Below are positions 24,851 to 35,761 of a stretch of DNA of 51,039 nucleotides, piece after piece. Under the pieces are notes generated by a model that saw nothing but the letters and a program-made list of their open reading frames with translations, ran no database searches and was not told where the DNA came from. Numbering within the stretch: the first letter of the stretch is position 1; each line of letters begins with the position of its first letter. Origin of the DNA: Carex sylvatica (Eukaryota; Streptophyta; Magnoliopsida; Poales; Cyperaceae). Both the position numbers and the translations under genes were made by a program. The DNA lies in NCBI GenBank assembly GCA_964058845.1, contig CAXKVR010000252.1:1-51039 (forward strand). The letters are read 5' to 3'.

Positions 24851-25947
24851 CATTGTTCACGAGCAATTGGGCTAATCTTCCTGAAGATATATTAGATGAG
24901 ATTATCAAGAAGATGTGCTATGTTGATCATTCAACATTTCCTACAGTCTGTAAATCAGTGGGATTGATGTACATCAATCGCTTCTGCTGTCTTCCTAGAA
25001 ATATACCTTTCGGAGTTCCAATATTATTGCTCAATACTTACAAATCAGATTCAAATTTGCACAAGTTTGTTAAAATGAATGGAGAAATAGCAAGCGACAA
25101 TATATTTATGCCAGAGGCAGCTAACAAGTGGGTTTGTGGATCTTCATGGGGCTGGCTTGTTCTAGAGGATACTGATAGTAGGCAAGTAAGTCTTTTGAAC
25201 CCATTCACGAGGCGTGTAATACGACTTCCCTCGGTTGACACTTTCACATGTGAACCAGATGTTCCTCTTAAGGGTTTTAATTATATACACAAAGCAATCT
25301 TATCAACGAACCCAACAATATCGGAACAAGATTGCATCATTTTGGCAATTGTTGAACGAAGGCGGAAACTTTCCTATTGTAAGATTGGAGATAAAAAATG
25401 GAGGAATATCGATTGTTGTATCTGGAATTTTTGTGATGTAATATATTACAGCAGGAAATTTTATGCCACCACCGATTATGGTTACTTAGTGTCTTGCGAC
25501 CTCATAGATTCAAATTTCACAAAAACAATTTTTTTGGCACCTCCTATTGATTCCCTCTACCCTAGAAGGAAGCACTTGGTCATGGTATCAGGACGTCTAT
25601 TGCTACTCTATAAAAGTGGAAAGGATAGATTTAATTTTCATTTACTGAATAAATGCAGTCCGCCTGCTCTTCATCGCGATTGCCAATATAACTGGGTTGA
25701 GAAAAACTCTATAGGTGATCAATTGTTGTTCATAGGAAATAATGGCTCATTCTCTCTACCGGTACAAAGCAACAGTAGCAAAGGAAACTGCATCTACTTC
25801 ACAGAAAATACTTTCGGTTGGGTGGAAAGTAACCATGATGATAATCGTTATTTTGGTATGTATGATATTGCAAAGAAAAAGTTTAACAATGGAGAGGATC
25901 GGAATGAAGTTTTTCGATCATTTTGGATGATTCCATCTCCATGGTAA
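24851..25947 (+). CDS. F-box protein of the DUF295/KIB-like family, 5' end not found
   Basis: One open exon ends at 25947. The F-box motif is near the start (NWANLPEDILDEIIKKM, then FPTVCKSV). A DUF295-type beta-propeller-like region follows, with KWVCGSSWGWLVLED, SLLNPFTRRVIRLPSV, LVMVSGRLLLLYKSG, NCIYFTEN and FGMYDI. Such proteins are putative substrate adaptors of SCF ubiquitin ligases, and the target is unknown. About 364 residues fits the family. There is no in-frame ATG between the upstream stop at 24829 and the F-box; the first ATG (24913) lies inside it. TTGCTTAG at 24843-24850 is a plausible acceptor, so a small upstream exon probably carries the start. The alternative is a start-less pseudogene. 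Confidence 0.75.
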
Positions 25948-26689
25948 CAAGTCGCTAATGTTTTAGGAGACTAATAAAATGTAGAACCAGTAATTGCTAT
26001 TTTATTATAATGTTTATTCAGTTGTTATATTGGTTGGCAAATATTCAATGAATGGTATCTAACTAAAGATGCAAAATAAAGATTAATTATTGTATTTTCT
26101 ATACTAGTGTTAGCGCACACAGTTATGTTTATTTTGTGCTTCGGGTTCTGTACTTTTGGTGAGGGGTAGTTACTTGTTTATGGACAATTAACTACTGAAG
26201 AATGACAATTAACAATTAACTACGTACTGAAGATGGACCCCCAGATCATTGGGTCATATTGATTAGCATCGTGAATGTGAACTATTTGGTATGTTTAAAT
26301 GATGAGCTGATAATGTTATATATCTGGATGAAAGTTTCTCTAGAACAACTTATAATGACTTGTCTCAATGCTGACCTTTTCTTTTAGCATTGCAGATCTG
26401 ATTGAAGTTTTTTTTTCTGAATTTTATTTCAATTTACATTTTCTAATATGAAGCTCTAAATATGCAGGATAACTTTGTCAGTTAGTTTTTTTTTATTTTT
26501 TTATTTCATGACTTTAGAATTTTGAGGAAATTGTAATTGGTACTATGGCAAAATTAGAATTGTTGTATGTCGATATTGTTACTATTGTATCGCAACATAA
26601 AATCGTAATTTGTACGATATTTGATATTACAATCAAATCGATCTATTGTGTGTTTTGAAAAAAGTAAAATGGAATAATAAAAAAAATAA
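25948..26689. other. Intergenic downstream of the F-box exon
   Basis: AT-rich with homopolymer T runs. No gene is seen. AATAAAATG at 25974 could be the poly(A) signal region of the F-box gene. Confidence 0.35.
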
Positions 26690-27310
26690 AAATCATACAG
26701 ACATGAGCATCAGAGACTGGTTTTTGACTATCAATGTTCAATAGTTGGCTGCTGAAATCAGGTATCAGCAACCCATTTTTGACCATCAGAATCCAATAGT
26801 TGGTCATTGAAAACAGGTATCAACAGCGTACAATAGTTGGTCGTTTTTTAACATTGGTTGCTTAAGATCCCTATGTGACATCAACAATTAACATCAGCGA
26901 CCAAAAAAACTGGTCTCTGAAAAAACATCAGCGACCGGAATGACATCAATTAGTGACCGGTGAATCATCACCTAAGTATCAGTGACTACATATATACGAC
27001 CAGCCATCTGCTACCAAATTTAGTCATCGATACCCATATGCGACCGGCACAGTTAAGCTTGGTAGCCTCTAGCCTCTACCAAGTCACTTTCCAAAAGAAA
27101 ACAGAGAGATAGAGGATGTGAGAATTAAAGATAGAGAAGATAAGAGTCGTTGAAACACACAATATTCCATCTGTTCAAAACCATTACCGATAGAAGAAGG
27201 AAGAACTTGGTTCTTCTCCAAAACCGATAGAGAATGTAAATATCTTCTATCAGTTTTTTAGTTGCAACCGATAGAAGAAAGTGAGCTTACTGCTTATTCA
27301 TAGAAAAGTC
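26690..27310. mobile_element. Decayed CACTA-type transposon sub-terminal region
   Basis: Short motifs recur in both orientations: GCGACC(A/G), AGTGACCGG, AATAGTTGGTC and CATCAGCGACC at 26700-27060, then ACCGATAGA(A/G)(A/G) and its complement at 27188-27285. Dense short motifs of this kind are typical of the sub-terminal regions of plant CACTA elements. No terminal CACTA repeat or transposase frame remains. Confidence 0.4.
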
Positions 27311-27727
27311 CTTCACTTATTTACTAACTTGCCAGAACACATTTAGCAGTGTGGTTTTCATTTGCATGGATCGGTCCCTTGATCATGATATCGAAATCGA
27401 ATGAATTGGCCAGAATCGGTTGAATCGGATCGGAAACTAGAATTTTTTTGGCAAAAGCTTGTTTTGTACTAAAAAATAGTAAAATAGTTTCTAAAATAAT
27501 AATATGTTAAAAAAAATATATTGAAACAAATATTACACACAGATGATTTATTTATATAATATATTACAATTATTACAAGTAAAACAAGTACTATATATAT
27601 ATAGGGTCATTAAGAGAACTTTGTAATTAAAAAATATTGTGTCCGGATGGTTCCATTTTGGGGTTAGTCTCAAACCCAATTATAATTTAAACATTATAGT
27701 TACATGTTTGTAGACACAAATAAGATC

Positions 27728-27790
27728 TAGTGTAGTGGTAAATCTCTATCGTCTCAGGTAAGTTTTGACCTCTAATTGAGCGGTGGACAA
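27728..27790 (+). mobile_element. Possible degenerate tRNA-derived SINE
   Basis: TAGTGTAGTGG fits the pol III A box TRGYNNARNGG exactly. A weak B-box-like AGTTTTGACCTC lies about 35 bp later. There is no cloverleaf, so it is not a functional tRNA. It could be chance. Confidence 0.3.
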
Positions 27791-28702
27791 TTTTTAGAGG
27801 AGTTTTTGGAGGATGAAACAGTTGGTATTTTTCTGAATATAGTCGTTTCGGCCAGAATTTGACTGAAATTATATGACCGTTTCGGCTGAAATTTGGCTAG
27901 AATAGAATCGTTTCAGTCAGAATTCGTCGAAAAAAATTGCCTACCATATGAATCACCAAGACATCAGATCGATACAATCCGATTCTGACCCAAATCAACC
28001 AATTCCTATCCGGAATGGCCGATTTTTTCTCCTATGGTATTATAGTTGTCTAGTGCATGTATATATTTTCTTAAATAATTATACGAGGCAAATTATTTTT
28101 ATGAAATATATATTAATTGTATATAATGTAAAAATGACAAAAATAATATTCTAAAGCAACAAAGAAATTAAAGTTGTATAATCGTTCAAGAAAAATCAAG
28201 AAGTTATTAATGCTGACTATGACAGAAAAAATATCATTTAATTAAGACACATTAATCGGAAGTATACCATTTTAGTGCTCGAGAAAATCGATAAATAAAA
28301 CCCTACAAATTAAAATTTAATTACGTTTGATAATTACCGCATCGTTTGATTAAGTTACGTTTGATAAATATTGGTCTATTCATCCTATAAACTTAGCCGT
28401 TCCTAGGCATTAAGCATTTCAATGCGCCAGGTGCACTTAAGTCTCCCTCCCTTGATAAACAGAAATCAGTTATATCAAAAACGAATCAGTTATATTTCAC
28501 CAAACAACAGGCCTTAATCCCTCTCACTCTTCTCGCTTGTGGGATTTGACATATCCCACACAAGACACTCCTCAAAAAAACTCCATTGCAAATCTTCATC
28601 TTTCCTTCTCTCCTCTTCTTTCTACCATCTCTCAGAACAAGAACTATCCTCTACAATTCTTGTAGTACACTTCCTTCTACCATCTCGATTGCCAAATTGC
28701 AC
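27791..28702. other. Intergenic and 5' region of the PP2C gene
   Basis: At 27842-27920 GTTTCGGCC/GTTTCGGCTGAAATT-type repeats suggest another decayed DNA transposon. A weak inverted relation links 27400-27440 with 27965-28020. From 28500 the sequence is CT-rich and reads like a plant 5'UTR, including the small inverted repeat TGGGATTTGACATATCCCA, but no clear TATA box is seen. Confidence 0.35.
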
Positions 28703-30937
28703 ATGGTAGGCAACTATCTCAATCGCTGGTTGTCTCCATGCTTTGAAGGCGTGCTGAACAACCCTTATGGCATTGGAAACATGTGCGGCTCTCTTTTTCG
28801 GTGGATGAATCCATCCAATGTAGGCGAAGAAGTAAACCGAGAGACGTCAATTCAAGGTTCCAGCGGAGACTGGTTCAGCCAATATTATTGGCATAAGAGC
28901 CTGGCCCACCACCTGTACGGCATGTTTTCAATGGCCGTGGCACAAGCTAACATAGAGAATGAGGATGGCAGCCAGCTGGTGTCAGGATCTCTGATAAATG
29001 GATACCATGGGCCCCGCGGGGTGTTCGTCGGTATCTACGATGGCCATGGTGGAGCCGCCTGCTCTCAGTTCGTCCTGGAACATCTCTTCAACAACTTCAA
29101 GAGTGAGTTGCTTTTCAAATTTTATTTATTCCTTTTGTAATTTCTTGTAGTTTTGAGGGAGTCTTACATATTTCTTATTTTGAAAAGAATTGGAGGGGGC
29201 AATGTGGTAAATTTTGTTCTGTTTGAGTTAGAGTCTAGTCCTATGTTGGAAAAGATCAAGTGCAAAATTTAATTGTATTTGTTGAATTTTGTTTATTTAA
29301 TTAAAATTCAATCTTGAACTCAAAATCTTGGCAGCCAAGTACAATTCTTGGAATTTTAAATTATCTGTTTAGTGTTTATAGTGCAAAAGAACATAAGCAA
29401 TTTTACTTGTTCTGTTTCTTGAACAAACAAGTCACGCATGCAATTTGAAAGATAGACTAATTATTTAATCTTTGTTTTGGTGTGGAATGGTAATTTAACA
29501 TGTGATAATCGTTCAAATAACTTTGCAATGTACTTAACTTCTTGACAGTGGGCTAACTTATCATCAATTTAGAAACCTGTAGTAATTTATCATTTCTTTA
29601 ACTTTAGGTGCAATTGCAAATCAAAATGGAGTGATCAATGCAGAAGTGTTCCGGGAGGTGTATGACAGTACTGAGCAAATGTTCGTGAATCACGTGAGGA
29701 CCAGTTGGCACAGAAAACCACAACTTGCAGTGTTAGGGTCGTGTTGTCTGGTTGGTGTCTTGTTCAACAATTTTCTCTATGTGGCAAATGCTGGCGATTC
29801 TCGTGCAGTTCTAGCAAGTTGGCCGATTGATGGTGGATTGGATGAAGTGGAGGTAACTCAGCTGTCAGTTGATTATAATGTTGAACATATAGCAAGAAGG
29901 GATGAGGTCTCTACGGAGCATCCTGGCACTAACCTCTTCCCAGAAGGCAATGGATGTTTTCTTCTCAGGGGGTCTCTTCATGTAATTACTTTCTATTATT
30001 TTTATTAATTGATTTTTAGTTATTCAATTTCTAGAGTTTTCTGTGAGCTGTGATTGTTATGTAATTAAAGCAGTACTAATCAACTGCTGTGCTTGTGGTA
30101 CTTCAATTGTGGTTGTGGTTGAAAGTGGCACAGCTGAAGGTTGTCAAAATAACTTCTATCTCAACATGACTGTGCCTTGTTTTGTACACTTGCAAAAAAT
30201 GGCAACTCTTACCACTCTAGTCTAAACCCCAATTAATCACACAAAATAGAAGAAATGTGGAAAAAGCCAGGCCAGCATCAACCATGTGCCGTAAAAAATC
30301 TCATTCATCATTTTAAATATATTTTTTTCCAGGTGACTAGGGCTATTGGACATGTGTATCTGAAATACAATGAATTCAACGAGGCGCCGCTACCTGCTCA
30401 GTACATACAAGAAGAGCCGATTGTGCGGCCTATTTTGAAGGCAGAACCGACGATTCGAACACATCAACTTGGTCCTAATGACAAATTTGTCATTTTCGCC
30501 TCACGCGGGTTCTGGAATGAGATCAACAACGAAGAAGCTGTCTCTTTTGTCCGGAACTTCACTCGCAATGTAAGTGCTACTCTTGGTCCTGATGACAGAG
30601 TTGTTATTTGTTTTTTAATTAATTTTTTTGTTTTTCCTTTTATCTATTTTTTTGGTTACCCGTAGATACGTAGTAAGAGTTCCAACTACAGCATGCTTTC
30701 ATATTAAGCAAAGTCATTATTTATTCATTAGTTTGTTTATCACCTAACCTATTGAATATTACTATTGTAAAGGGTGCAGCGGCAATGCTAATGAGAAAAG
30801 CATTGGAGAGAGCAGCCAGCAAACATGGGATCGGGTACTACGATTTAAGATATTTCGATCCTGGTGCTAAGCGGCGCTATCATGATGACATCAGTGTCGT
30901 CATTCTTTTCTTTAACATAATGATGGAGCCCCTGTAG
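28703..30937 (+). CDS. Clade-D-like protein phosphatase 2C, probably catalytically impaired
   Basis: Join(28703..29102, 29608..29981, 30333..30569, 30773..30937), 391 residues, the usual clade D length. Splice phases agree at all joins. Family motifs in order: GMFSMAVAQAN (73-83), GVFVGIYDGHGG (106-117), KPQLAVLGSCCLVGV (170-184), NAGDSRAVL (194-202), TRAIGHVYLK (260-269), ILKAEPTIRTHQL, FVIFASRGFWN (about 311-321) and RRYHDDISVV (371-380). PP2Cs dephosphorylate Ser/Thr using a Mn/Mg centre held by aspartates. The first Asp-Gly (113-114) and the C-terminal HDD are kept. The usual SIGD aspartate is H265 (codon 30351-30353) and the usual ASDG aspartate is R316 (30504-30506). The splice sites and frames are intact, so it could be an expressed pseudophosphatase. 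The ATG at 28703 gives the family-like N-terminus MVGNYLNRWLSPCFEG; the open frame continues upstream without another ATG. Confidence 0.88.
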
Positions 30938-31422
30938 TTTTGTGACTCTCTTTGGTGCGATTAGGAGCAGTTAGGCTTGTGGAATCTGAACTTGGCATTC
31001 TTTTTTTTTTTCCGAATATATCTAGGCATTTTATCTGTGAAGGGTTTGAACAATTCAAATATATAATAGTATGCTCAAGTTTTATCTTAATGCAATCGTT
31101 TTATTTTCCTTGGTTAAATTTTAGTTAATTTCTTTGAAATACGTGTTTTTGGCAACATGGATTCATGGGTTTTAAGTTGATGCTCTATTTTTTGAAAAAT
31201 GATTCACTTTAGTCTTTAGTCAGTGTTCGCTGATAATATAAGCAATGGAATGTATTTAGTAATTAGTAAATATAAGAAGTACTTTATTTAGACGGTCAGT
31301 ACTTGATTCTTGTAATTTGTTAGTAAAACTTATGCCTTGAATTGTCATCATCATTTCATAATATGCTTTTTTGTAGAACTTAGAGCCGAAGATGTTTGAA
31401 GGAAATATAATTAACTATAGAG

Positions 31423-31510
31423 TTCTCGTTCAAAGAAATGTAGTTATGGTTCAGATTTGTTTTTCTATGGATTTCTCGTTCAAAGAAATGTAGTTATGGT
31501 TCAGATTCGT
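31423..31510 (+). repeat. Direct repeat, 50-bp period, two copies
   Basis: TTCTCGTTCAAAGAAATG followed by TAGTTATGGTTCAGATT occurs at 31423 and again at 31473. A CT microsatellite follows at about 31531-31548. Confidence 0.8.
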
Positions 31511-31657
31511 TCAAGGAAATATAATCAATCTCTCTCTCTCTATCTCTCTTTGTTTTTCTATGGATTGGTGTAAATGTAGTTAGCAAATGGAAAATGTTAG
31601 TGCATTACTGCATTGTCATCTATGAAACCAGAGGTCATGAAAATTTATGTCTAAATG

Positions 31658-31683
31658 AATATTGGGCCTTAAGGCCCAATATT
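31658..31683. repeat. Perfect 26-bp palindrome with TGGGCC/GGCCCA core
   Basis: The half-site AATATTGGGCCTT is followed at once by its exact reverse complement. Each arm contains TGGGCC, the site II/TCP-type motif found in plant promoters. Confidence 0.75.
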
Positions 31684-32137
31684 AATCCGAATTTATGGCT
31701 GGTTTTGGTGTCGTATAGCATAGTATATATAGCCGGGCCTAAATAGCTTAATATATCGAGTGAGGTTATGGTACTATGCATAGTGTAAGTTCATATTTTA
31801 GATTACATTTTTTATTTTTAAAGTTTAAATAATTTATTTGAACTATTTAATATAATTTACATTTAAAAATATATTTTGTAGACTAAATTTTAAATTTTTT
31901 GGAGTTCTTTCAATATTCTAAATAGGTTAAAATCACTATTTTTTAAAGGTCAAAATTTTTAGATGAAGCATTTTTCTATCTATCTAAAAAAATATATAAG
32001 TCTAAAAAAATAGAATTTTATTTTCAAGTACGTTTTATATGGTTCAGATTTTCAAGTACGTTTTAAATGTTATAAATAGAGATGTTTATAAGATTGTTGT
32101 TTGAGGAGGGATCTAATTACATCTTTTTTTGTGACAC

Positions 32138-32468
32138 CTAATTACATTTTTTATTTTCAAAGTTTTCAAAATTCAAATAGTTGATCCAAATCATTCAATA
32201 TAATAGATATATTAAAATGTGCTTGCAAATCAAATTTTATATTTTTTAGAATTTTTTTACTGTTTATTAAGTATTTAACCAAATTATTATATTTAGACCG
32301 TTGAATTTTTGTACTCATTTTAATAATTAATAAAAAAATTTTAAAAATATAAAATTTAATCTGCAACCATATTTTAATATATTCATCGTATTGAACGGTA
32401 TGAATCAACTATTTAGACTTTAAAAATATAACGTATAATTTAGTATTATAAAAAAAAAATGTAATTGA
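32138..32468. mobile_element. MITE-like element with arms over 100 bp
   Basis: The left arm reads CTAATTACATTTTTTATT, then AATAGTTGATCCAAATCATT, ATATATTAAAATGTGCTTGC and AAATTTTATATTTTT. The right arm on the opposite strand gives CAATTACATTTTTTTTT, AATAGTTGATTCATACCGTT, ATATATTAAAATATGGTTGC and AAATTTTATATTTTT. Pairing is imperfect but continuous. No coding capacity. Confidence 0.6.
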
Positions 32469-32535
32469 ATTTGTTTAATATTATAAGAGTTGCAATTGAA
32501 CAAAATAATTAACTATACTGCTTTTGTCCTAACCT

Positions 32536-32619
32536 GTGGGCCCTACACACGTGTCAATATGATAACGATTATATGTGGCACAGTTATACTAGCAGTTGTC
32601 AATTCTATGCGGGGCCCAC
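32536..32619. repeat. Short inverted repeat GTGGGCCC...GGGCCCAC
   Basis: Eight-base arms at 32536-32543 and 32612-32619 enclose an ACACGTGT G-box core at 32548-32554. Both arms match the TCP-type consensus GTGGGNCC. This could be a tiny mobile element or a promoter element group. Confidence 0.4.
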
Positions 32620-33405
32620 TTTACTCTTCAAGGCTGATATGCAGCGCCAAAACTGCATATTTTCCTCGTCTCAAAAGGTTATTTCAGCTCTAAAAATTTG
32701 AGAGGAAACAATAATATATTAGAAAAAAAATTATAAAGACAATATATACAAGTAGATCCAAATGATATTGTGTCCTTCATTATATCAAAATTTCTTTGCG
32801 ATATATATAGTGCTACCATAGCTTTATAGTAATTTTGTATGTTAACTTTTTAACATAAATATTTGTTTTGTAAATAATTAAGTATATAAACATTAGATGT
32901 ACTATATTTTGTGCTACTATTGTTTTAAAGGGATAATATTTGGGAAAATGATTTAATTAAATAAAAAATTGGACTAACTATTTTTGCATTCTGTATTGCT
33001 TGAAATATGTGTGCAAGTTGTTGCGCACCATAATAAGTACGTAGGTGAATAATCATGCTGTTATATTCTACAAAGTTCTAAACTTATCTATTGGCAAACC
33101 ATGACAGATCACCCCCCATTCATTAATTTAAGTATGTGTTTTTGTTGTTCTTACAAAACTCTTAATTAATTTAAATTTATTTTAGTTACATACTTTCCAC
33201 CATGCACAGAGACTTTGAATACATCTGACAAGCAAAATGTTTTATTTAAATAATAATGATTAAAAAACCATTTTTATCCTGTTGCATTTTATATATAGTA
33301 ATCTTAATTAACATTGTTAATACGACAATCTTCTTTTAATTTATTTGGGGATTAATATGCAAATCTTGGAAAATTAAAGGGTAAATGATTAAAGGAATTT
33401 TATAT

Positions 33406-33600
33406 AGAAGGTGGGACCCACCCTTTACTTTTTTCTTCTCATCCTTATATATTTCGACCTGTTTCTTCTTTCCTAACCGAACTTCCCACTTTTCTCTTGA
33501 ACCTTCTATGTTCTTTTTTTTTCTTCTTCTTATCACAACCAGAGAGAGAGAGAGAGAGAGAGAGAGCGTGCGCTCCTATTTGAAAATAAACTGCGGATCC
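33406..33600 (+). promoter_or_regulatory. Candidate AAC core promoter and 5'UTR exon with (GA)13
   Basis: GGTGGGACCCACC (near palindrome, TCP-type) lies upstream of TTATATATTT (33445-33454). A CT-rich leader and a 13-fold GA microsatellite (33541-33566) follow. The pattern is that of a plant promoter and 5'UTR. The next plus-strand gene is the AAC, whose ATG sits 20 bp after a good acceptor (TTCTCTTCAG at 37681-37690). Plant AAC genes commonly have a 5'UTR intron, so this exon may belong to it through a 4-kb intron. The donor is unclear. Confidence 0.35.
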
Positions 33601-33740
33601 GGTTGTTGGTTTCAAGTATTGATAATGCTAAATCTTGTGATGAGTTATTGAAAAGCTTGGTTAATTATATATGTCATGAATTTGTCTGAGGCTTCTCTTT
33701 TTAAACCCGAGTTCTTCCAATCGGAGATGAACCCTATAAT

Positions 33741-35761
33741 TGTTATGGTCTCAGATTTTTGGTTTAAAACTCGACCCTAGCTGTACCATACGGTACTAAG
33801 CTCAAATGGGTTGTACCGGGTATTAGAGTTGTTGATACAATCTGAACATTGGTACCTATCGGTATCAGTTTACTCTAGTTATTGGCACGCCTATGTAAAC
33901 TACCAGAGGCTTGATTGTAAATGAAAGATAAAGTATAAGGTGTTACATGCAAAATATCCATGACTTTGTAAATTGAAACTGTCAGAGGGGCCTTGGTGCA
34001 AAAATACATATATACAAGCCGGCTGGAAAAATAACGATGAAAGTTGATTTAGATGTTTGGGTTTTTGCGCTTTGATTAAGAAATTTAAAGGAAGGATAAA
34101 TGGGCTTGGTTCATTTGGGCTATGCTCGAAAATGAGTGGAACTCTAATGATTGATTGGACTACAAATGAATTGGACAAATCTGGATTATTAGACTGAAAT
34201 TGAATTAAATAAAGAATATTAAGGGAAACATAAAATGATTAATTAAAATATGTCATTCATTTAAAATGGGTACTTTAATTAGTTAAGTATATATCGAGGG
34301 ATGATTATAAATGTGCTTCATATGTTATATGTAAATTTAATTTTGATGGACATACTGAACTAAATGATTGAATAAATACATATTGGGGGTTATATATTGA
34401 AACAAGTAATTGTTCTGTTATACAAAAATGTTATAAATATTGATAAGAATATATGTATTGTATTTAACGTAGGTAAATATGAAAGAGACTAACACACAAT
34501 GTCAGGAAGAACAAATTATTGGTGACCTCGACTGTTGCTCTACAGTACCAGGTGCGGGGTTATTTGGTTAGTCGGAGATTTATGATTAGAAATTAATTCA
34601 TAACTCGCTTTATATGTTAAATGATTGATTGATTGCTTTGTTGAATTGATGCATCATATGCATATCAAATATAACTGAAACTAAATTGCAAAGGTAAATT
34701 TGTTGACCTTTCATTTTAGTATAGTTTACCGATTATCATTTTCTATTCTAATAATTGTGTCCACAGTTACATAATTGTTTTAAACTCAATAATTCTTGAA
34801 TCTTCATATAGTGGAGAAAAATATTAATATCCTTCAAAGTCTAGATTACTACTAGACTTTGATTCGAGATCTATATGCGCATTTAGTGAATGTTCTCAAC
34901 TGAACCCAGTACCTGTTGGGTTGAGGATCTTGTAAATGATTGCATGATTATAAAACTATGGTTAATGTTTGTTTACCGGTTGCTACCTAAATGGTGTGAC
35001 AATATTGATATTCTATTGTATTGCGTTATTGTTGAACTGAATGATTGAATTTGAAACGTCTGGCTATGAACCAGAATTGTTATAACGGTATAAGTCTAAC
35101 ACTAGAGATAATGGATATGAGTAAAGACGGTTGATGACGGGCGTCGGCATAGGCATATGTGGGTTAATGACAGGCGTCAGCATAGGCAAGCTAGGTAGTA
35201 TCTATTAGTGTTATTGGATATAGTTGTTGTAAAGATTAGGCTTCAATATTCTTGGGAATGGTTACTTGAGTTTCGATTAGTGTTATATATCTTGATTACC
35301 GATTTATTATCGTTATTGAGTGTTTGCATTCATCATTATATAATTGAATTGATAAGACCATATACGGAGATTTCACTTTGAATATGGATTTTTCTTCGAA
35401 TTGAATAATATGAGTCAAATTTCACACTATGAAGTAATTTATTATTTTTTGCTCGTTTTCTCTTGTGAGTTTATTGGTATGTTAAATGAAGATAGAGTAA
35501 TGCTTTTTAGAGTTCTAATTGACAGCAGGGTCACCTAAAGTTATGAGAATGTGATGTTATTATATCTAACATGATGCTAGAGTGTTTTTCTAGCATTATC
35601 TATTATAAAGTGTTAGATAAAATTTTGTAAATAAATTGGAATGTGACAAAAATAATGGATATTATTCGTAATGCACATAAAAGATCTGTTCCTTGCGTTA
35701 CTTGTACTCAATGGAAAATGTACGCGATAGGTTTTTACACCTCTAGATCGGGGGTATAACA
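33741..35761 (+). mobile_element. Solo LTR, about 2.0 kb, Gypsy-like
   Basis: Starts TGTTATGGTCTCAG and ends GGGGGTATAACA. The ends form a perfect 6-bp inverted repeat TGTTAT/ATAACA with TG...CA termini. Flanks ATAAT (33736-33740) and ATATT (35762-35766) are a 5-bp target duplication with one mismatch. Inside, TGACGGGCGTCGGCATAGGC and TGACAGGCGTCAGCATAGGC form a 33-bp-period pair (35131-35190). No internal retroelement genes are present, so the element recombined to a solo LTR. Family assignment to Gypsy is inferred from LTR length and style only. Confidence 0.65.

Larger units (their letters stand above)
30938..32137. other. Intergenic, AT-rich, with small repeats
   Basis: No gene. Holds a 50-bp-period direct repeat, a perfect palindrome, a stretch at 31758-31786 resembling the start of AAC intron 2 (GAGGTTATGGTACTATGCATAGT against GAGGCTATGGGACTATGCATAGT), and at about 31801-31900 a truncated relative of the MITE at 32138. 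Confidence 0.45.

Noticed and set aside
27728..27790. tRNA gene
   Set aside because: A good A box but a weak B box and no cloverleaf; at most a SINE remnant.
28586..28702. Longer PP2C N-terminus
   Set aside because: It would need a TTG start; the ATG at 28703 gives the family-like N-terminus.
33900..34178. 92-residue minus-strand frame
   Set aside because: Lies inside the solo LTR and has no recognisable domain.
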